Source: Actinospineispora acaciae DSM 45401 (GTDB lineage: Bacteria > Actinomycetota > Actinomycetes > Mycobacteriales > Pseudonocardiaceae). From it: a DNA stretch of 64,000 bases. The stretch is taken from contig NZ_JIAI01000001.1 of assembly GCF_000620785.1 (NCBI RefSeq), positions 372,001 through 436,000 of the forward strand, given 5' to 3'. Positions within the stretch are counted from its first letter, which is position 1, and each line of letters begins with the position of its first letter. Position numbers and translations under genes: made by a program. This document shows, piece by piece, positions 14,396 to 22,262 of the stretch. The notes under the pieces are model-generated. The model searched no databases. It was not told the DNA's origin and worked only from the letters and a program-made list of their open reading frames with translations.

Positions 14396-15957
14396 TGCCC
14401 GAGCCCAGCCCAGCGGCCGAGCCCGTGCTCACGGCCGGCGAGTCCGTGCTCGCGGCCGGCGGCCTCGGCAAGTCCTTCGGTGGCGTGGTCGCGCTGCGCG
14501 GTGTCGACTTCGGCGTGCGGGCCGGTGAGGTGCACGCGCTGGTCGGTGAGAACGGCGCCGGCAAGTCCACCCTGATCAAGCTGCTCACCGGGGTGTACCG
14601 GCCGGACACCGGCGAGATCCGCTACGCCGGGCGCCCGGTGCGGTTCGCGGCGCCGATCGACGCCCAGCGGGCCGGCATCGCCACCATCTACCAGGAGGTC
14701 AACCTGGTCGGCAGCATGAGCGTGGCGGCCAACCTGTTCCTCGGCCGCGAGCCGCGCCGGGCCGGGCTGGTGGACCGGCGCTCGATGCACCGGCGGGCGC
14801 GGGAGCTGCTGGGCGGCCTGGGCATCCGGGTCGACCCCCGCCGCCGGCTCGGCTCGCTGGGCCTGGGAACCCAGCAGATGGTGGCGCTGGCCAGGGCTGT
14901 GTCCTCGGACGCCCGCGTGGTCATCATGGACGAGCCGACCTCCTCGCTGGAGCCGCGCGAGGTGGCCACCCTGTTCGACACCGTCCGCGGCCTGCGCGAA
15001 CGCGGCATCGCGATCGTGTTCGTGAGCCACCGGCTGGCCGAGCTGTACGAGCTGTGCGAGACGGTCACCGTGTTGCGCGACGGGGCCGTGGTACACAGTG
15101 GGCCGCTGGCCGGGCTGAGCAGGCTGGAGCTGGTCTCGGCCATGCTCGGCCGCGATCCGGCGAGCGTTCGTGAGGGCGGCACCACCGCGTTCACCACCGA
15201 CCACGGTGCCGAGGACGGTGCCGAGGAGCCGGTGCTGCGCGCCCGGGGCCTGCGCCGGCGCGGGGTGCTCGCCGGGGTGGACGTCGACGTGCACGCCGGC
15301 GAGGTGGTGGGCCTGGCCGGGCTGCTCGGCTCCGGGCGCAGCGAGACGATGACCGCGCTGGCCGGAGTGGCCCCGCACGACGGCGGCGCCGTCACCGTCG
15401 ACGGCCGCCCGCTGCGCTCCGGCGCGGCCGCCGCGATCCGGGCCGGGCTGGTGCTCGTGCCCGAGGACCGCAAGGCGGAGGGGATCGTCCCCAACCTCTC
15501 GGTGCGGGAGAACATCCTGCTCGCCGCGCTCCCCCGGCTGTCCAGGTTCGGCATCGTCTCCCCCGCCCGCCAGGACCGGGTGGTGCGCACGTTCATGGAC
15601 CGGCTGCGGATCAAGGCCGCCGGCCCGGACCAGCCGGTCTCCGAGCTGTCCGGCGGGAACCAGCAGAAGGTCATGCTGGCCCGCTGGCTGGCGATGAGCC
15701 CGCGCGTGCTGCTGCTCGACGAGCCCACCCGGGGCATCGACGTCGGGGCGAAGGCCGAGGTGCAGATGTTGATCGACGAGCTGGCCCGCGACGGGCTGGG
15801 CATCGTGCTGGTGTCCTCCGACCTGGAGGAGCTGGTCGAGGGCGCGCAGCGGGTGGTGGTGCTGCGCGACGGCGCCTCGGTCGCGGAGCTGTCCGGCGCC
15901 GAGGTGAGCGTGTCGGGCGTGATGGCGGCGATCGCGCACGAGGCGACCGGTGGATAG
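14395..15957 (+). CDS. Sugar ABC transporter ATP-binding protein (CUT2, RbsA-like)
   Basis: 520 residues with two fused nucleotide-binding domains, as in RbsA/XylG. The first has Walker A GENGAGKST near residue 50, a signature region (LGLGTQQMVALARAV) and Walker B VVIMDEPTSSL. The second has GLLGSGRSE, the degenerate Walker A usual in this class, the signature LSGGNQQKVMLARWL, and Walker B VLLLDEPTRGIDVGAK. It drives import through the two permeases that follow. It overlaps the binding-protein gene by one base and the next permease by eight, so the operon is translationally coupled. Confidence 0.94.
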   Translation: MPEPSPAAEPVLTAGESVLAAGGLGKSFGGVVALRGVDFGVRAGEVHALVGENGAGKSTLIKLLTGVYRPDTGEIRYAGRPVRFAAPIDAQRAGIATIYQEVNLVGSMSVAANLFLGREPRRAGLVDRRSMHRRARELLGGLGIRVDPRRRLGSLGLGTQQMVALARAVSSDARVVIMDEPTSSLEPREVATLFDTVRGLRERGIAIVFVSHRLAELYELCETVTVLRDGAVVHSGPLAGLSRLELVSAMLGRDPASVREGGTTAFTTDHGAEDGAEEPVLRARGLRRRGVLAGVDVDVHAGEVVGLAGLLGSGRSETMTALAGVAPHDGGAVTVDGRPLRSGAAAAIRAGLVLVPEDRKAEGIVPNLSVRENILLAALPRLSRFGIVSPARQDRVVRTFMDRLRIKAAGPDQPVSELSGGNQQKVMLARWLAMSPRVLLLDEPTRGIDVGAKAEVQMLIDELARDGLGIVLVSSDLEELVEGAQRVVVLRDGASVAELSGAEVSVSGVMAAIAHEATGG

Positions 15958-16933
15958 CTCGCTGAACGCGACCCCGCCGGCGCGGCTGGCCGGCATGGAC
16001 CGCGCCAGGGCACTCGGGCTGGCCCGCGACTACGGCGTGTACGTCGCGCTGGCCGCGCTGGTGCTGTTCAACCTGGCGTTCACCCCGCACTTCGCCACCC
16101 TGGAAAACCTGCGCACCCAGCTCGTCCAGGTCTCCCCCGTGTTGATCATCGCGCTGGGCATGGCGCTGGTCATCGGCACCGAGGGCATCGACCTGTCCGT
16201 CGGGTCGGTGATGGCGCTGGCCGCCGCCGTCCTCCCGCTGTACCTGGGCTACGGGGTGGGTGGCGGCCTGGTCGCGGCGCTGGTGATCGGCGCGGCGGCC
16301 GGGCTGCTCAACGGCGGCCTGGTGGCCTTCGTCGGGGTGCAGCCGATCGTGGCCACGCTGGCGCTGCTGGTCGGCGGCCGGGGGCTGGCGCTGGTCATCG
16401 CGCAGGGCCGCTCCACTCCGATCACCGAGCCCGGGCTGCTCGAGCTCGGCGGCGGCTCCACGCTGTCCGTGCCGAACGTCGTGCTCGCCGCGTTCGCGCT
16501 GGTCGTGGTCGTCGCCCTGCTGGTCGGCCGGACCACGTTCGGGCGCCGGCTGGTGGCCATCGGCGGCAACCGGACGGCCGCCGAGTTCGCCGGGCTGCCG
16601 GTCACCCGGGTGCTGCTGGTGGTCTACCTCCTTTCCGGGCTGCTCGCCGCGTTCGCCGGCGTGCTCGCCACCGGGCAGCTCACCGCGTCCGACCCGTCCA
16701 ACATCGGGCTGCTCATCGAGCTGTCCGCGATCACGGCGGTGGTGGTCGGCGGCACCCCGCTGACCGGCGGCCGGATCAGGGTCGTCGGCACGGTGGCCGG
16801 CGCGATCCTGATGCAGCTGATCATCGCCACGCTGATCAGGAACAACGTGCCGTCCTCGGTGGCCCAGATGTCCCAGGCGGCGATCATCGTCGCGGCGGTC
16901 GCGGTGCAGCGCGCGCAGGCGGTGACCAGGTGA
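15950..16933 (+). CDS. Sugar ABC transporter permease (CUT2, RbsC-like)
   Basis: 327 residues from a GTG. It is a polytopic protein of the BPD_transp_2 family, with the family stretch LIIALGMALVIGTEGIDLSVGSVMALAA and, further on, NRTAAEFAGLPVTRVLLVVYLLSGLLAAFAGVLATGQL, plus AVVVGGTPLTGGRIRVVGT near the end. About eight to ten helices. It pairs with the following permease to form a heteromeric channel. Overlaps with both neighbours indicate one transcript. Confidence 0.92.
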   Translation: MDSSLNATPPARLAGMDRARALGLARDYGVYVALAALVLFNLAFTPHFATLENLRTQLVQVSPVLIIALGMALVIGTEGIDLSVGSVMALAAAVLPLYLGYGVGGGLVAALVIGAAAGLLNGGLVAFVGVQPIVATLALLVGGRGLALVIAQGRSTPITEPGLLELGGGSTLSVPNVVLAAFALVVVVALLVGRTTFGRRLVAIGGNRTAAEFAGLPVTRVLLVVYLLSGLLAAFAGVLATGQLTASDPSNIGLLIELSAITAVVVGGTPLTGGRIRVVGTVAGAILMQLIIATLIRNNVPSSVAQMSQAAIIVAAVAVQRAQAVTR

Positions 16934-17925
16934 GCACCCTGATCGACCATGCGGTGGCCCCCGACGAGGCCCGGCGGGGCGACCGGATCAGCACCTTCTT
17001 ACAGCGCCGGGGCGCGCTGGTGGTGCTGGCCGCCGTGCTCGCCGTCGGCGGGCTGACCTTCGACACCTTCCTGACCAGGGAGAACCTCGGCTACCTTGCG
17101 CTGCAGGCGGCGTTCCCGGCGCTGGTCGCCCTCGGCATGACGTTCGTGATCATCACCGGCGGCATCGACCTGTCGGTGGGCTCGGTGTTCGCGCTCGGCG
17201 GCGTGCTGGCCGCGTACGCGTCGCGCTGGGGCCTGCTGCCGGCGTTCGCGGTGCCGCTCGCGGTGGGCGCGGTGATCGGCGCGGTGCACGGCGTGCTGAT
17301 CACCCGGTTCCGGCTGGCGCCGTTCATCGCCACCCTGGCCGGCCTGCTGTTCGCCCGCGGCCTGCTGCTGTTCCTCACCGACGAGGGCGCGGACACCTAC
17401 CTGGTGCCGCCCGGCTCGGCGTTCCTCTGGTGGGGCCAGGGGCGGCTGCTCGGGCTCGCGGTGCCGACCTGGATCGCTGTCGTGCTGTTCGCGGCGGGCG
17501 GGCTGATGCTCGGGCGGACCGGGTTCGGCCAGCGGCTGTTCGCGATCGGCGGCTCGGAGTCGGCGGCCACCCTGATGGGCCTGCCGGTGGCGCGCACCAA
17601 GGTCGCCGTCTACGTGCTCTCCGGCGTGCTCGCCTCGCTCGCGGGCACGCTGGCCGCCGCCCAGGCCGCGTCCGGGGTGACCATCGTCGGGGTCGGCGCC
17701 GAGCTGGACGCGATCGCCGCCGTGGTCATCGGCGGCACCCTGCTGGCCGGCGGGTCGGGCTCGGTGCTGGGCACGGCGGCCGGCGTCGCGCTGCTCGCGG
17801 TGATCCAGAACCTGATCAACCACATTCCCGGGCTGGAGAACTCGTCCATCCAGACGGTGGTCTCCGGCGGGTTCCTGGTGGTCGTGATCGTGACGCAGGC
17901 GTTGCTGTCACGCCGCCGCCGGTAA
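16930..17925 (+). CDS. Sugar ABC transporter permease (CUT2, second subunit)
   Basis: 331 residues from a GTG that overlaps the previous stop (GTGA). Same family as its neighbour: FPALVALGMTFVIITGGIDLSVGSVFALGGVLAAY, SESAATLMGLPVARTKVAVYVLSGVLASLAGTLAAAQAASG, AAVVIGGTLLAGGSGSVLGT. The presence of two different permeases is common in YtfT/YjfF- and xylose-type systems. No sugar kinase or isomerase is linked, so the sugar cannot be named. The gene ends convergently with bacterioferritin, 31 bases away. Confidence 0.92.
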   Translation: MSTLIDHAVAPDEARRGDRISTFLQRRGALVVLAAVLAVGGLTFDTFLTRENLGYLALQAAFPALVALGMTFVIITGGIDLSVGSVFALGGVLAAYASRWGLLPAFAVPLAVGAVIGAVHGVLITRFRLAPFIATLAGLLFARGLLLFLTDEGADTYLVPPGSAFLWWGQGRLLGLAVPTWIAVVLFAAGGLMLGRTGFGQRLFAIGGSESAATLMGLPVARTKVAVYVLSGVLASLAGTLAAAQAASGVTIVGVGAELDAIAAVVIGGTLLAGGSGSVLGTAAGVALLAVIQNLINHIPGLENSSIQTVVSGGFLVVVIVTQALLSRRRR

Positions 17926-17956
17926 GCGGCCGCGGCGCGACAGCCTTCTTCGAACT

Positions 17957-18442
17957 TCAGCCGTTCGTGGGCGGCCGCTCGACCAGCTGGGCCAGGAACA
18001 GCTGCTCGCCGAGCTTGTCCATCAGCTCCAGGTTGGTCTCGAGGTAGTCGATGTGCTCCTCCTCGTCGGCCAGGATCTTCTCGAACAGGTTGGCGCTGGT
18101 GATGTCGCCCTTCTCCCGGCACATCGCGATGCCGGGCTTCAGCCGTTCCACCACCTCCAGCTCGATCGCGAGGTCCGAGGTGAACTGCTCGCGGATCGTC
18201 TGCCCGACCCGCAGCGAGAACAGCCGCTGGTAGTTCGGCAGTCCCTCCAGGAACAGGATGCGGTCGGTGATCTTCTCCGCGTGTTGCATCTCCTCGATGG
18301 ACTCGCGGCGGGTGTGCTCGGCGAGCTCGGTGAAACCCCAGTTGGCCTGCATCTTGGAGTGCAGGAAGTACTGGTTGATCGCGGTCAGCTCGCTGGTCAG
18401 CTGTTCGTTGAGCAGCGCAATGACCTCGTCATCGCCACGCAT
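17957..18442 (-). CDS. bfr: Bacterioferritin
   Basis: 161 residues from the ATG at 18442, preceded by GGGGGAG. It forms the 24-subunit iron-storage shell. Ferroxidase ligands are in LTSELTAINQYF, RRESIEEMQHAEKITDR (Glu and His), ELEVVERL and EEEHIDYLE. The Met of IEEMQH is the heme-binding position of the family. The usual length is about 158. The upstream gene on the same strand encodes the bacterioferritin-associated ferredoxin. The 130 bases between contain two TTAGGA half-sites but no full iron box. Confidence 0.95.
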   Translation of the reverse strand: MRGDDEVIALLNEQLTSELTAINQYFLHSKMQANWGFTELAEHTRRESIEEMQHAEKITDRILFLEGLPNYQRLFSLRVGQTIREQFTSDLAIELEVVERLKPGIAMCREKGDITSANLFEKILADEEEHIDYLETNLELMDKLGEQLFLAQLVERPPTNG

Positions 18443-18572
18443 GGCTGGCTCTCCCCCTTGTCGATCTTTCTGAACAACGGGGCGACCATACACGTGACTC
18501 TGCGTATTAGGACACGATCACGGGGAGTTAGGAAAGCTTGTGGGAACGTAAGGGAAGCGAACGATAACCGGT

Positions 18573-18776
18573 TCAGGCGGACTGTGGGAGGGCGTGCAAC
18601 CCGGGCGCGTCCAAGGCTTCCGCATCCATCAAGATCATTTCAATGTGCTCGTGGCATCCGCCGCACCCGGTGCCGGCCAGTGACCGTTCCCCGACCTCGT
18701 CGACGGTCCGGGCACCGGCGCGAACGCACGCACGGACCTCCCGCTCCGTGACCGCCGTGCACATGCAGACGAACAA
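18573..18776 (-). CDS. bfd: Bacterioferritin-associated ferredoxin
   Basis: 67 residues. A [2Fe-2S] protein with the Bfd cysteine pattern: C-x-C at the N-terminus (MFVCMCTAVTERE) and C-x2-C in GTGCGGCHEH. Bfd docks on bacterioferritin and reduces the stored ferric iron so that it can be released. It sits just upstream of bfr on the same strand, and an IdeR/DmdR-like iron box precedes it, so it should be induced in iron shortage. Confidence 0.93.
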   Translation of the reverse strand: MFVCMCTAVTEREVRACVRAGARTVDEVGERSLAGTGCGGCHEHIEMILMDAEALDAPGLHALPQSA

Positions 18777-18802
18777 CCGCTCGACCCCTTGTTGATGTTT
18801 GG

Positions 18803-18821
18803 TGAGGCAAGCCTAAGGAAA
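18803..18821 (-). promoter_or_regulatory. Iron box (IdeR/DmdR-like) upstream of bfd
   Basis: On the minus strand the 19-mer TTTCCTTAGGCTTGCCTCA carries the core TTAGGCT...GCCT; 13 of 19 positions agree with the IdeR consensus as I recall it. It ends 27 bases before the bfd start, where a repressor would block transcription when iron is plentiful. Confidence 0.6.
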
Positions 18822-18913
18822 GCATGCGTAACCCGCCACCCGCAAGAGCCCCGGCGGATTGGGCAGACTGAACACACCGTGCCGACGTGAAAACCGACGG
18901 GAAGGGGAGAGGC

Positions 18914-20881
18914 GTGCCGCTGGACGAGTACCGGCGCAAGCGCGACCCGCGGCGCACCCCCGAGCCCGTGCCGGCCGAGGATCCCGAGGCCGCGAGCGGC
19001 GCCGCCGGGACCGTGTTCGTGATCCAGGAACACCATGCCAGGAGCCTGCACTGGGACCTGCGGCTGGAGCGCGACGGCGTGCTGGCGTCGTGGGCGGTGC
19101 CGAAGGGGCTGCCGCCCGACCCGGGCACCATCCGGCTGGCGGTGCGCACCGAGGACCATCCGATGGAGTACGCCGAGTTCTCCGGCGAGATCCCGGCCGG
19201 TGAGTACGGCGCCGGCCGGATGACGATCTGGGACCGGGGCCACTACGACACGCTCAAGTGGAACGACGCCGAGGTGCAGTTCGTGCTGCACGGCCAGCGG
19301 GCGCGCGGGCGCTACATCCTGCTGCGCCGGGGGCGCGGACCCAACGAGTGGCTGCTGCGCCGGGGTGATCCGCCCTCGGACGCCGACTGGCAGCCGCTCC
19401 CCCGCGAGCTCTCCCCCATGCTCGCCACACCGGGCACGTTGCCGGCCGACGACGACGGCTGGTGCTTCGAGGTGCGGTTCGGCGGCACCCGGGTGCTGGC
19501 CAGGATCGAGGGCGGGCGCGTCGAGCTGCTCGAACCGGACGGCGCGCCGCTGCCCGACCGGCATCCCGAGCTGGCCGGGCTGGGCGGCGTCCTGGGCGCC
19601 ACCTCGGTGCTGCTGGACGGCGAGATCGGCGGCACTCCCCCGGGCCTGTGGATCACCGACCTGCTGCACCTGGACGGCCGGGACCGCCTGGAGCTGCCGT
19701 ACCGGGAGCGGCGCGCGCTGGCCGAGTCGCTGCCGCTGACCGGCCCGCACTGGCGGCTGGTGCCCTCCTACCCCGGGGGCGGGGCCGCCGTGCTCGCGGC
19801 GGCCGCCGAGCAGGGGCTGCCGTCGGTGGTGGCCAAGCGCGCCGACTCGCCGTACCGGCCGGGACAGCGGGGGCCGGACTGGATCGAGATCGCCACCGGG
19901 GCGAGCCCGCCCGAGCCGGCGCCGTCGCGACAGCCGCCCGCGCCGTCGCGGCGGGCGGAGTCGCGCACGGTCTCCAGCGTCGAGGTGGCCGGGCGCCGGG
20001 TCCGGCTGGCCAACCCGGACAAGGTGATCTACCCGCTGGTCGGGTTCCGCAAGCGCGACGTGATGGACTACTACCTGGCGGTCGCCGAGGTGATGCTGCC
20101 GCACCTGGCCAACCGTGCGGTCACCATGCGCCGCTGGCCGGACGGGGTGGACTCGCCGTCCTTCTTCGAGAAGAACGTGTCGCGGCACGTGCCGAACTGG
20201 GTGCGCACCGTCCGGCTGGCCAGCCCGGGCAGCTCGACCGGCGCCGACGCGCTGGACTACCCGTTGATCGACGACGCGGCCGGGCTCGCCTGGGCTGCCA
20301 ACCTGGCGGCCCTGGAGCTGCACGTGCCGCAGTGGACGGTCGGCGCGCGGGGCGCCCGGCACGCCCCCGACCTGCTGGTGTTCGACCTCGACCCGGGCGA
20401 GGGCGCGACCATCGTGGACTGCGCGCGGGTGGCCGAGCGGGTGGCGGCCGTGCTCGGCGAGGACGGCCTGCCTGCCTACCCGCGCACCAGCGGTGGGAAG
20501 GGCATGCAGCTCTACAGCCCGGTCCGGGTCACCAGCCCCGAGCGGACCGGGGAGTACGCGCGGGCCGTCGCCGAGCGGCTGGCCGCCGAGGACCCCGGCC
20601 GGGTGATCGCCGTGATGGCCCGCCAGCGCCGCCGGGGCAAGGTGTTCATCGACTGGAGCCAGAACAACCCGGCCAAGACCACCGTCGCCAGCTACTCGCT
20701 GCGCGGGCGCCACCGTCCGACCGTGGCCACCCCGCTGACCTGGGACGAGGTCCGTGCCTGCCGGCGGCCCGAGGACCTGGCGTTCACCGCCGGCGAGCTG
20801 CCGGACCGGCTGGCCGAACACGGCGACCTGCTCGAACCGCTGCTCGCCGAGGGCCACCGGCTGCCGTCGCGCCGGTCCTGA
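18914..20881 (+). CDS. ligD: LigD-like NHEJ protein: phosphoesterase, degenerate ligase, polymerase
   Basis: About 655 residues from the GTG at 18914, chosen for its site GGGGAG; a GTG at 18887 is possible. Order: 3'-phosphoesterase (about 10-155; FVIQEHHARSLHWDLRLE, TEDHPMEY, all expected His/Asp/Arg present), ligase-like domain (about 165-335), primase-polymerase (about 370-645; DLDPGEG metal motif, RTSGGKGMQLY, FIDWSQNNPAKTTVA). In the ligase part the adenylation motif reads FEVRFGGTR in place of E-x-K-x-D-G, the EGxVxK motif reads LPSVVAKR, the final K-x-K is lost (WIEI), and the OB domain is absent. DNA joining must come from another ligase. No Ku gene lies in the window. Confidence 0.88.
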   Translation: MPLDEYRRKRDPRRTPEPVPAEDPEAASGAAGTVFVIQEHHARSLHWDLRLERDGVLASWAVPKGLPPDPGTIRLAVRTEDHPMEYAEFSGEIPAGEYGAGRMTIWDRGHYDTLKWNDAEVQFVLHGQRARGRYILLRRGRGPNEWLLRRGDPPSDADWQPLPRELSPMLATPGTLPADDDGWCFEVRFGGTRVLARIEGGRVELLEPDGAPLPDRHPELAGLGGVLGATSVLLDGEIGGTPPGLWITDLLHLDGRDRLELPYRERRALAESLPLTGPHWRLVPSYPGGGAAVLAAAAEQGLPSVVAKRADSPYRPGQRGPDWIEIATGASPPEPAPSRQPPAPSRRAESRTVSSVEVAGRRVRLANPDKVIYPLVGFRKRDVMDYYLAVAEVMLPHLANRAVTMRRWPDGVDSPSFFEKNVSRHVPNWVRTVRLASPGSSTGADALDYPLIDDAAGLAWAANLAALELHVPQWTVGARGARHAPDLLVFDLDPGEGATIVDCARVAERVAAVLGEDGLPAYPRTSGGKGMQLYSPVRVTSPERTGEYARAVAERLAAEDPGRVIAVMARQRRRGKVFIDWSQNNPAKTTVASYSLRGRHRPTVATPLTWDEVRACRRPEDLAFTAGELPDRLAEHGDLLEPLLAEGHRLPSRRS

Positions 20882-20910
20882 CGGGTTCGATCAGGTTCGA
20901 TCACAATCGA

Positions 20911-21741
20911 TCAGGCTGTCGCCGCGCGGAGCACGTCGCGCAGGGCGACCGTCTCGGACAGGTTGTCCACCCGGTCGCAGCCCATCCACTCCGCCCAGAC
21001 GTACTCGCAGGCCAGGTACCCCGTGTACGCGGACGACCGCAGCGCGGCGACCTGGCGGGCGAAGTCGATGGTGTTGTCCCGCATGCCGGCCTGCAGGACG
21101 CCGGGCGCCGCGCCCCGGCACTGGACGTGGCGGGCGTGCCGGACCAGCGGTTCGATCTCCTCGTCGGGGAAGCCGGCCACCGTGAAGTGCCCGTAGTCCA
21201 GGGTCAGGCGCAGGCCGGGCACCCGTTCCAGCAGGTCCAGGGTGCGCGCGGGGGTGTCGGTCACCGAGCCGTGGTGCGGCTCGACGGACAGTTGCAGCCC
21301 GGCGTCCTCGGCGAGGCGGACCCGGCGGCGCAGCTCGGCGGCGGAGCGCTCCAGGGCTCGTTCCGGCGAGTCGCCGTCGTGCACGGTGCCGGGCAGGATC
21401 GTCACGCCGGGGCTGCCGAGTCGGGCGGCGAGCTGGAGCGCCCGGGTGAAGTACGGGCGGCCGCGGTCCACCTCGGCGGGGTCGGGGTGGTTGACCGACA
21501 TGGTGACGAAGTCGGGCGCCTGGTAGAAGACGTCGGCCACCGCCAGCCCGCGCGCCTCGCAGCGCTCCGAGACGCGCCCCGCCCACAGGTCGACGTCGGC
21601 GCCCACCTCCTCCGGGCGCAGCCGCGAGCGGCCCCACATGTAGCCGATGTCCACCGCGTCGAACCCCAGCCCGGCGACGATGTCCAGCGCCAGCCGGTGC
21701 GGGACCGCCGGCCACGTGTAGTCCGCGCAGGACAGCGTCAT
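20911..21741 (-). CDS. Sugar phosphate isomerase/epimerase family protein (TIM barrel)
   Basis: 276 residues from the ATG at 21741. It is a xylose-isomerase-like TIM barrel (AP endonuclease 2 superfamily). Recognisable are DIVAGLGFDAVDIGYMWG, PGVTILPGTV, LQLSVEPHHGS with a metal-binding Glu and His, LTLDYGHF with Asp and His, HVQCRGA, and LACEYVW with the last Glu. These would hold a divalent metal for aldose-ketose isomerisation or epimerisation. It is divergent from the rhamnose-mutarotase-like gene, with a LacI-type operator between them. The exact substrate is unknown. Confidence 0.82.
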   Translation of the reverse strand: MTLSCADYTWPAVPHRLALDIVAGLGFDAVDIGYMWGRSRLRPEEVGADVDLWAGRVSERCEARGLAVADVFYQAPDFVTMSVNHPDPAEVDRGRPYFTRALQLAARLGSPGVTILPGTVHDGDSPERALERSAAELRRRVRLAEDAGLQLSVEPHHGSVTDTPARTLDLLERVPGLRLTLDYGHFTVAGFPDEEIEPLVRHARHVQCRGAAPGVLQAGMRDNTIDFARQVAALRSSAYTGYLACEYVWAEWMGCDRVDNLSETVALRDVLRAATA

Positions 21742-21775
21742 CGTCACCGTGACTCCCTCGGCGTGTGCTTGCGGG

Positions 21776-21791
21776 CTGGAAACCTTTCCAG
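21776..21791. promoter_or_regulatory. LacI-type operator 1
   Basis: Perfect palindrome CTGGAAACCTTTCCAG between the divergent isomerase and mutarotase genes. The same CTGGAAA/TTTCCAG arms recur at 22230 and, imperfectly, at 28097, all within the catabolic cluster that carries a LacI-family gene. Confidence 0.75.
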
Positions 21792-21837
21792 TCAAGCTTA
21801 GCCGTCGGTCATGACCGCGTCGACAAGGAGGCACCTG

Positions 21838-22152
21838 GTGCGCCGGTACTGCTTCACCTTCACGATCATTCCGGGCCGGGAGGCCGAGTACGACCGCCGG
21901 CACCGCGAGGTCTGGCCGGAGCTCGTCGCCGCGCTGCGCGCCAACGGGGTCTCGAACTACTCCATCTTCCGGCGGGACCGGCTGGTCATCGGCTATGCGG
22001 AGTGCGAGCCCGACGGTCCGACGGCGTTCGGCGCGGTGGGAGACACGGAGGTCAACCGCCGGTGGGCCGAGTGGTTCGGCGACGTGCTGGTCGAGCTGGC
22101 GGACGGGACGGGCGGCCCGGCCGCCTGTGCCGAGGTCTGGCACCTGCCGTAA
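21838..22152 (+). CDS. L-rhamnose mutarotase-like protein
   Basis: 104 residues from the GTG at 21838, which has AAGGAGG six bases upstream; this gives exactly the usual length of RhaM. The sequence RRYCFTFTIIPGREAEYDRRHREVWPELVAALRANGVSNYSIFRRDRLVIGYAECE holds the conserved Tyr, His and Trp residues of the family, and RRWAEWFGDV completes it. RhaM interconverts alpha and beta anomers of L-rhamnose; homologues act on other 6-deoxy sugars. Together with the neighbours this points to a deoxy-sugar or related substrate for the cluster. Confidence 0.87.
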   Translation: MRRYCFTFTIIPGREAEYDRRHREVWPELVAALRANGVSNYSIFRRDRLVIGYAECEPDGPTAFGAVGDTEVNRRWAEWFGDVLVELADGTGGPAACAEVWHLP

Positions 22153-22184
22153 TGACGTCCTCGCTGGCGCCGGCCGGCGGTCGC

Positions 22185-22211
22185 TTGACACCGGGTCCGG
22201 CGCCGTACTAG
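22185..22211 (+). promoter_or_regulatory. Promoter of the MFS/dehydrogenase/enolase operon
   Basis: TTGACA (22185-22190) and TACTAG (22206-22211) with a short 15-base spacer. The LacI-type palindrome at 22230-22245 lies just after the predicted start, where a repressor would block elongation. Confidence 0.45.
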
Positions 22212-22229
22212 ACACCCTGTGCGCGATTG

Positions 22230-22245
22230 CTGGAAAGGTTTCCAG
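22230..22245. promoter_or_regulatory. LacI-type operator 2
   Basis: Perfect palindrome CTGGAAAGGTTTCCAG, 17 bases before the MFS start codon; the same arms as operator 1. Confidence 0.75.
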
Positions 22246-22262
22246 GATTGAGGAGTCCGCTG

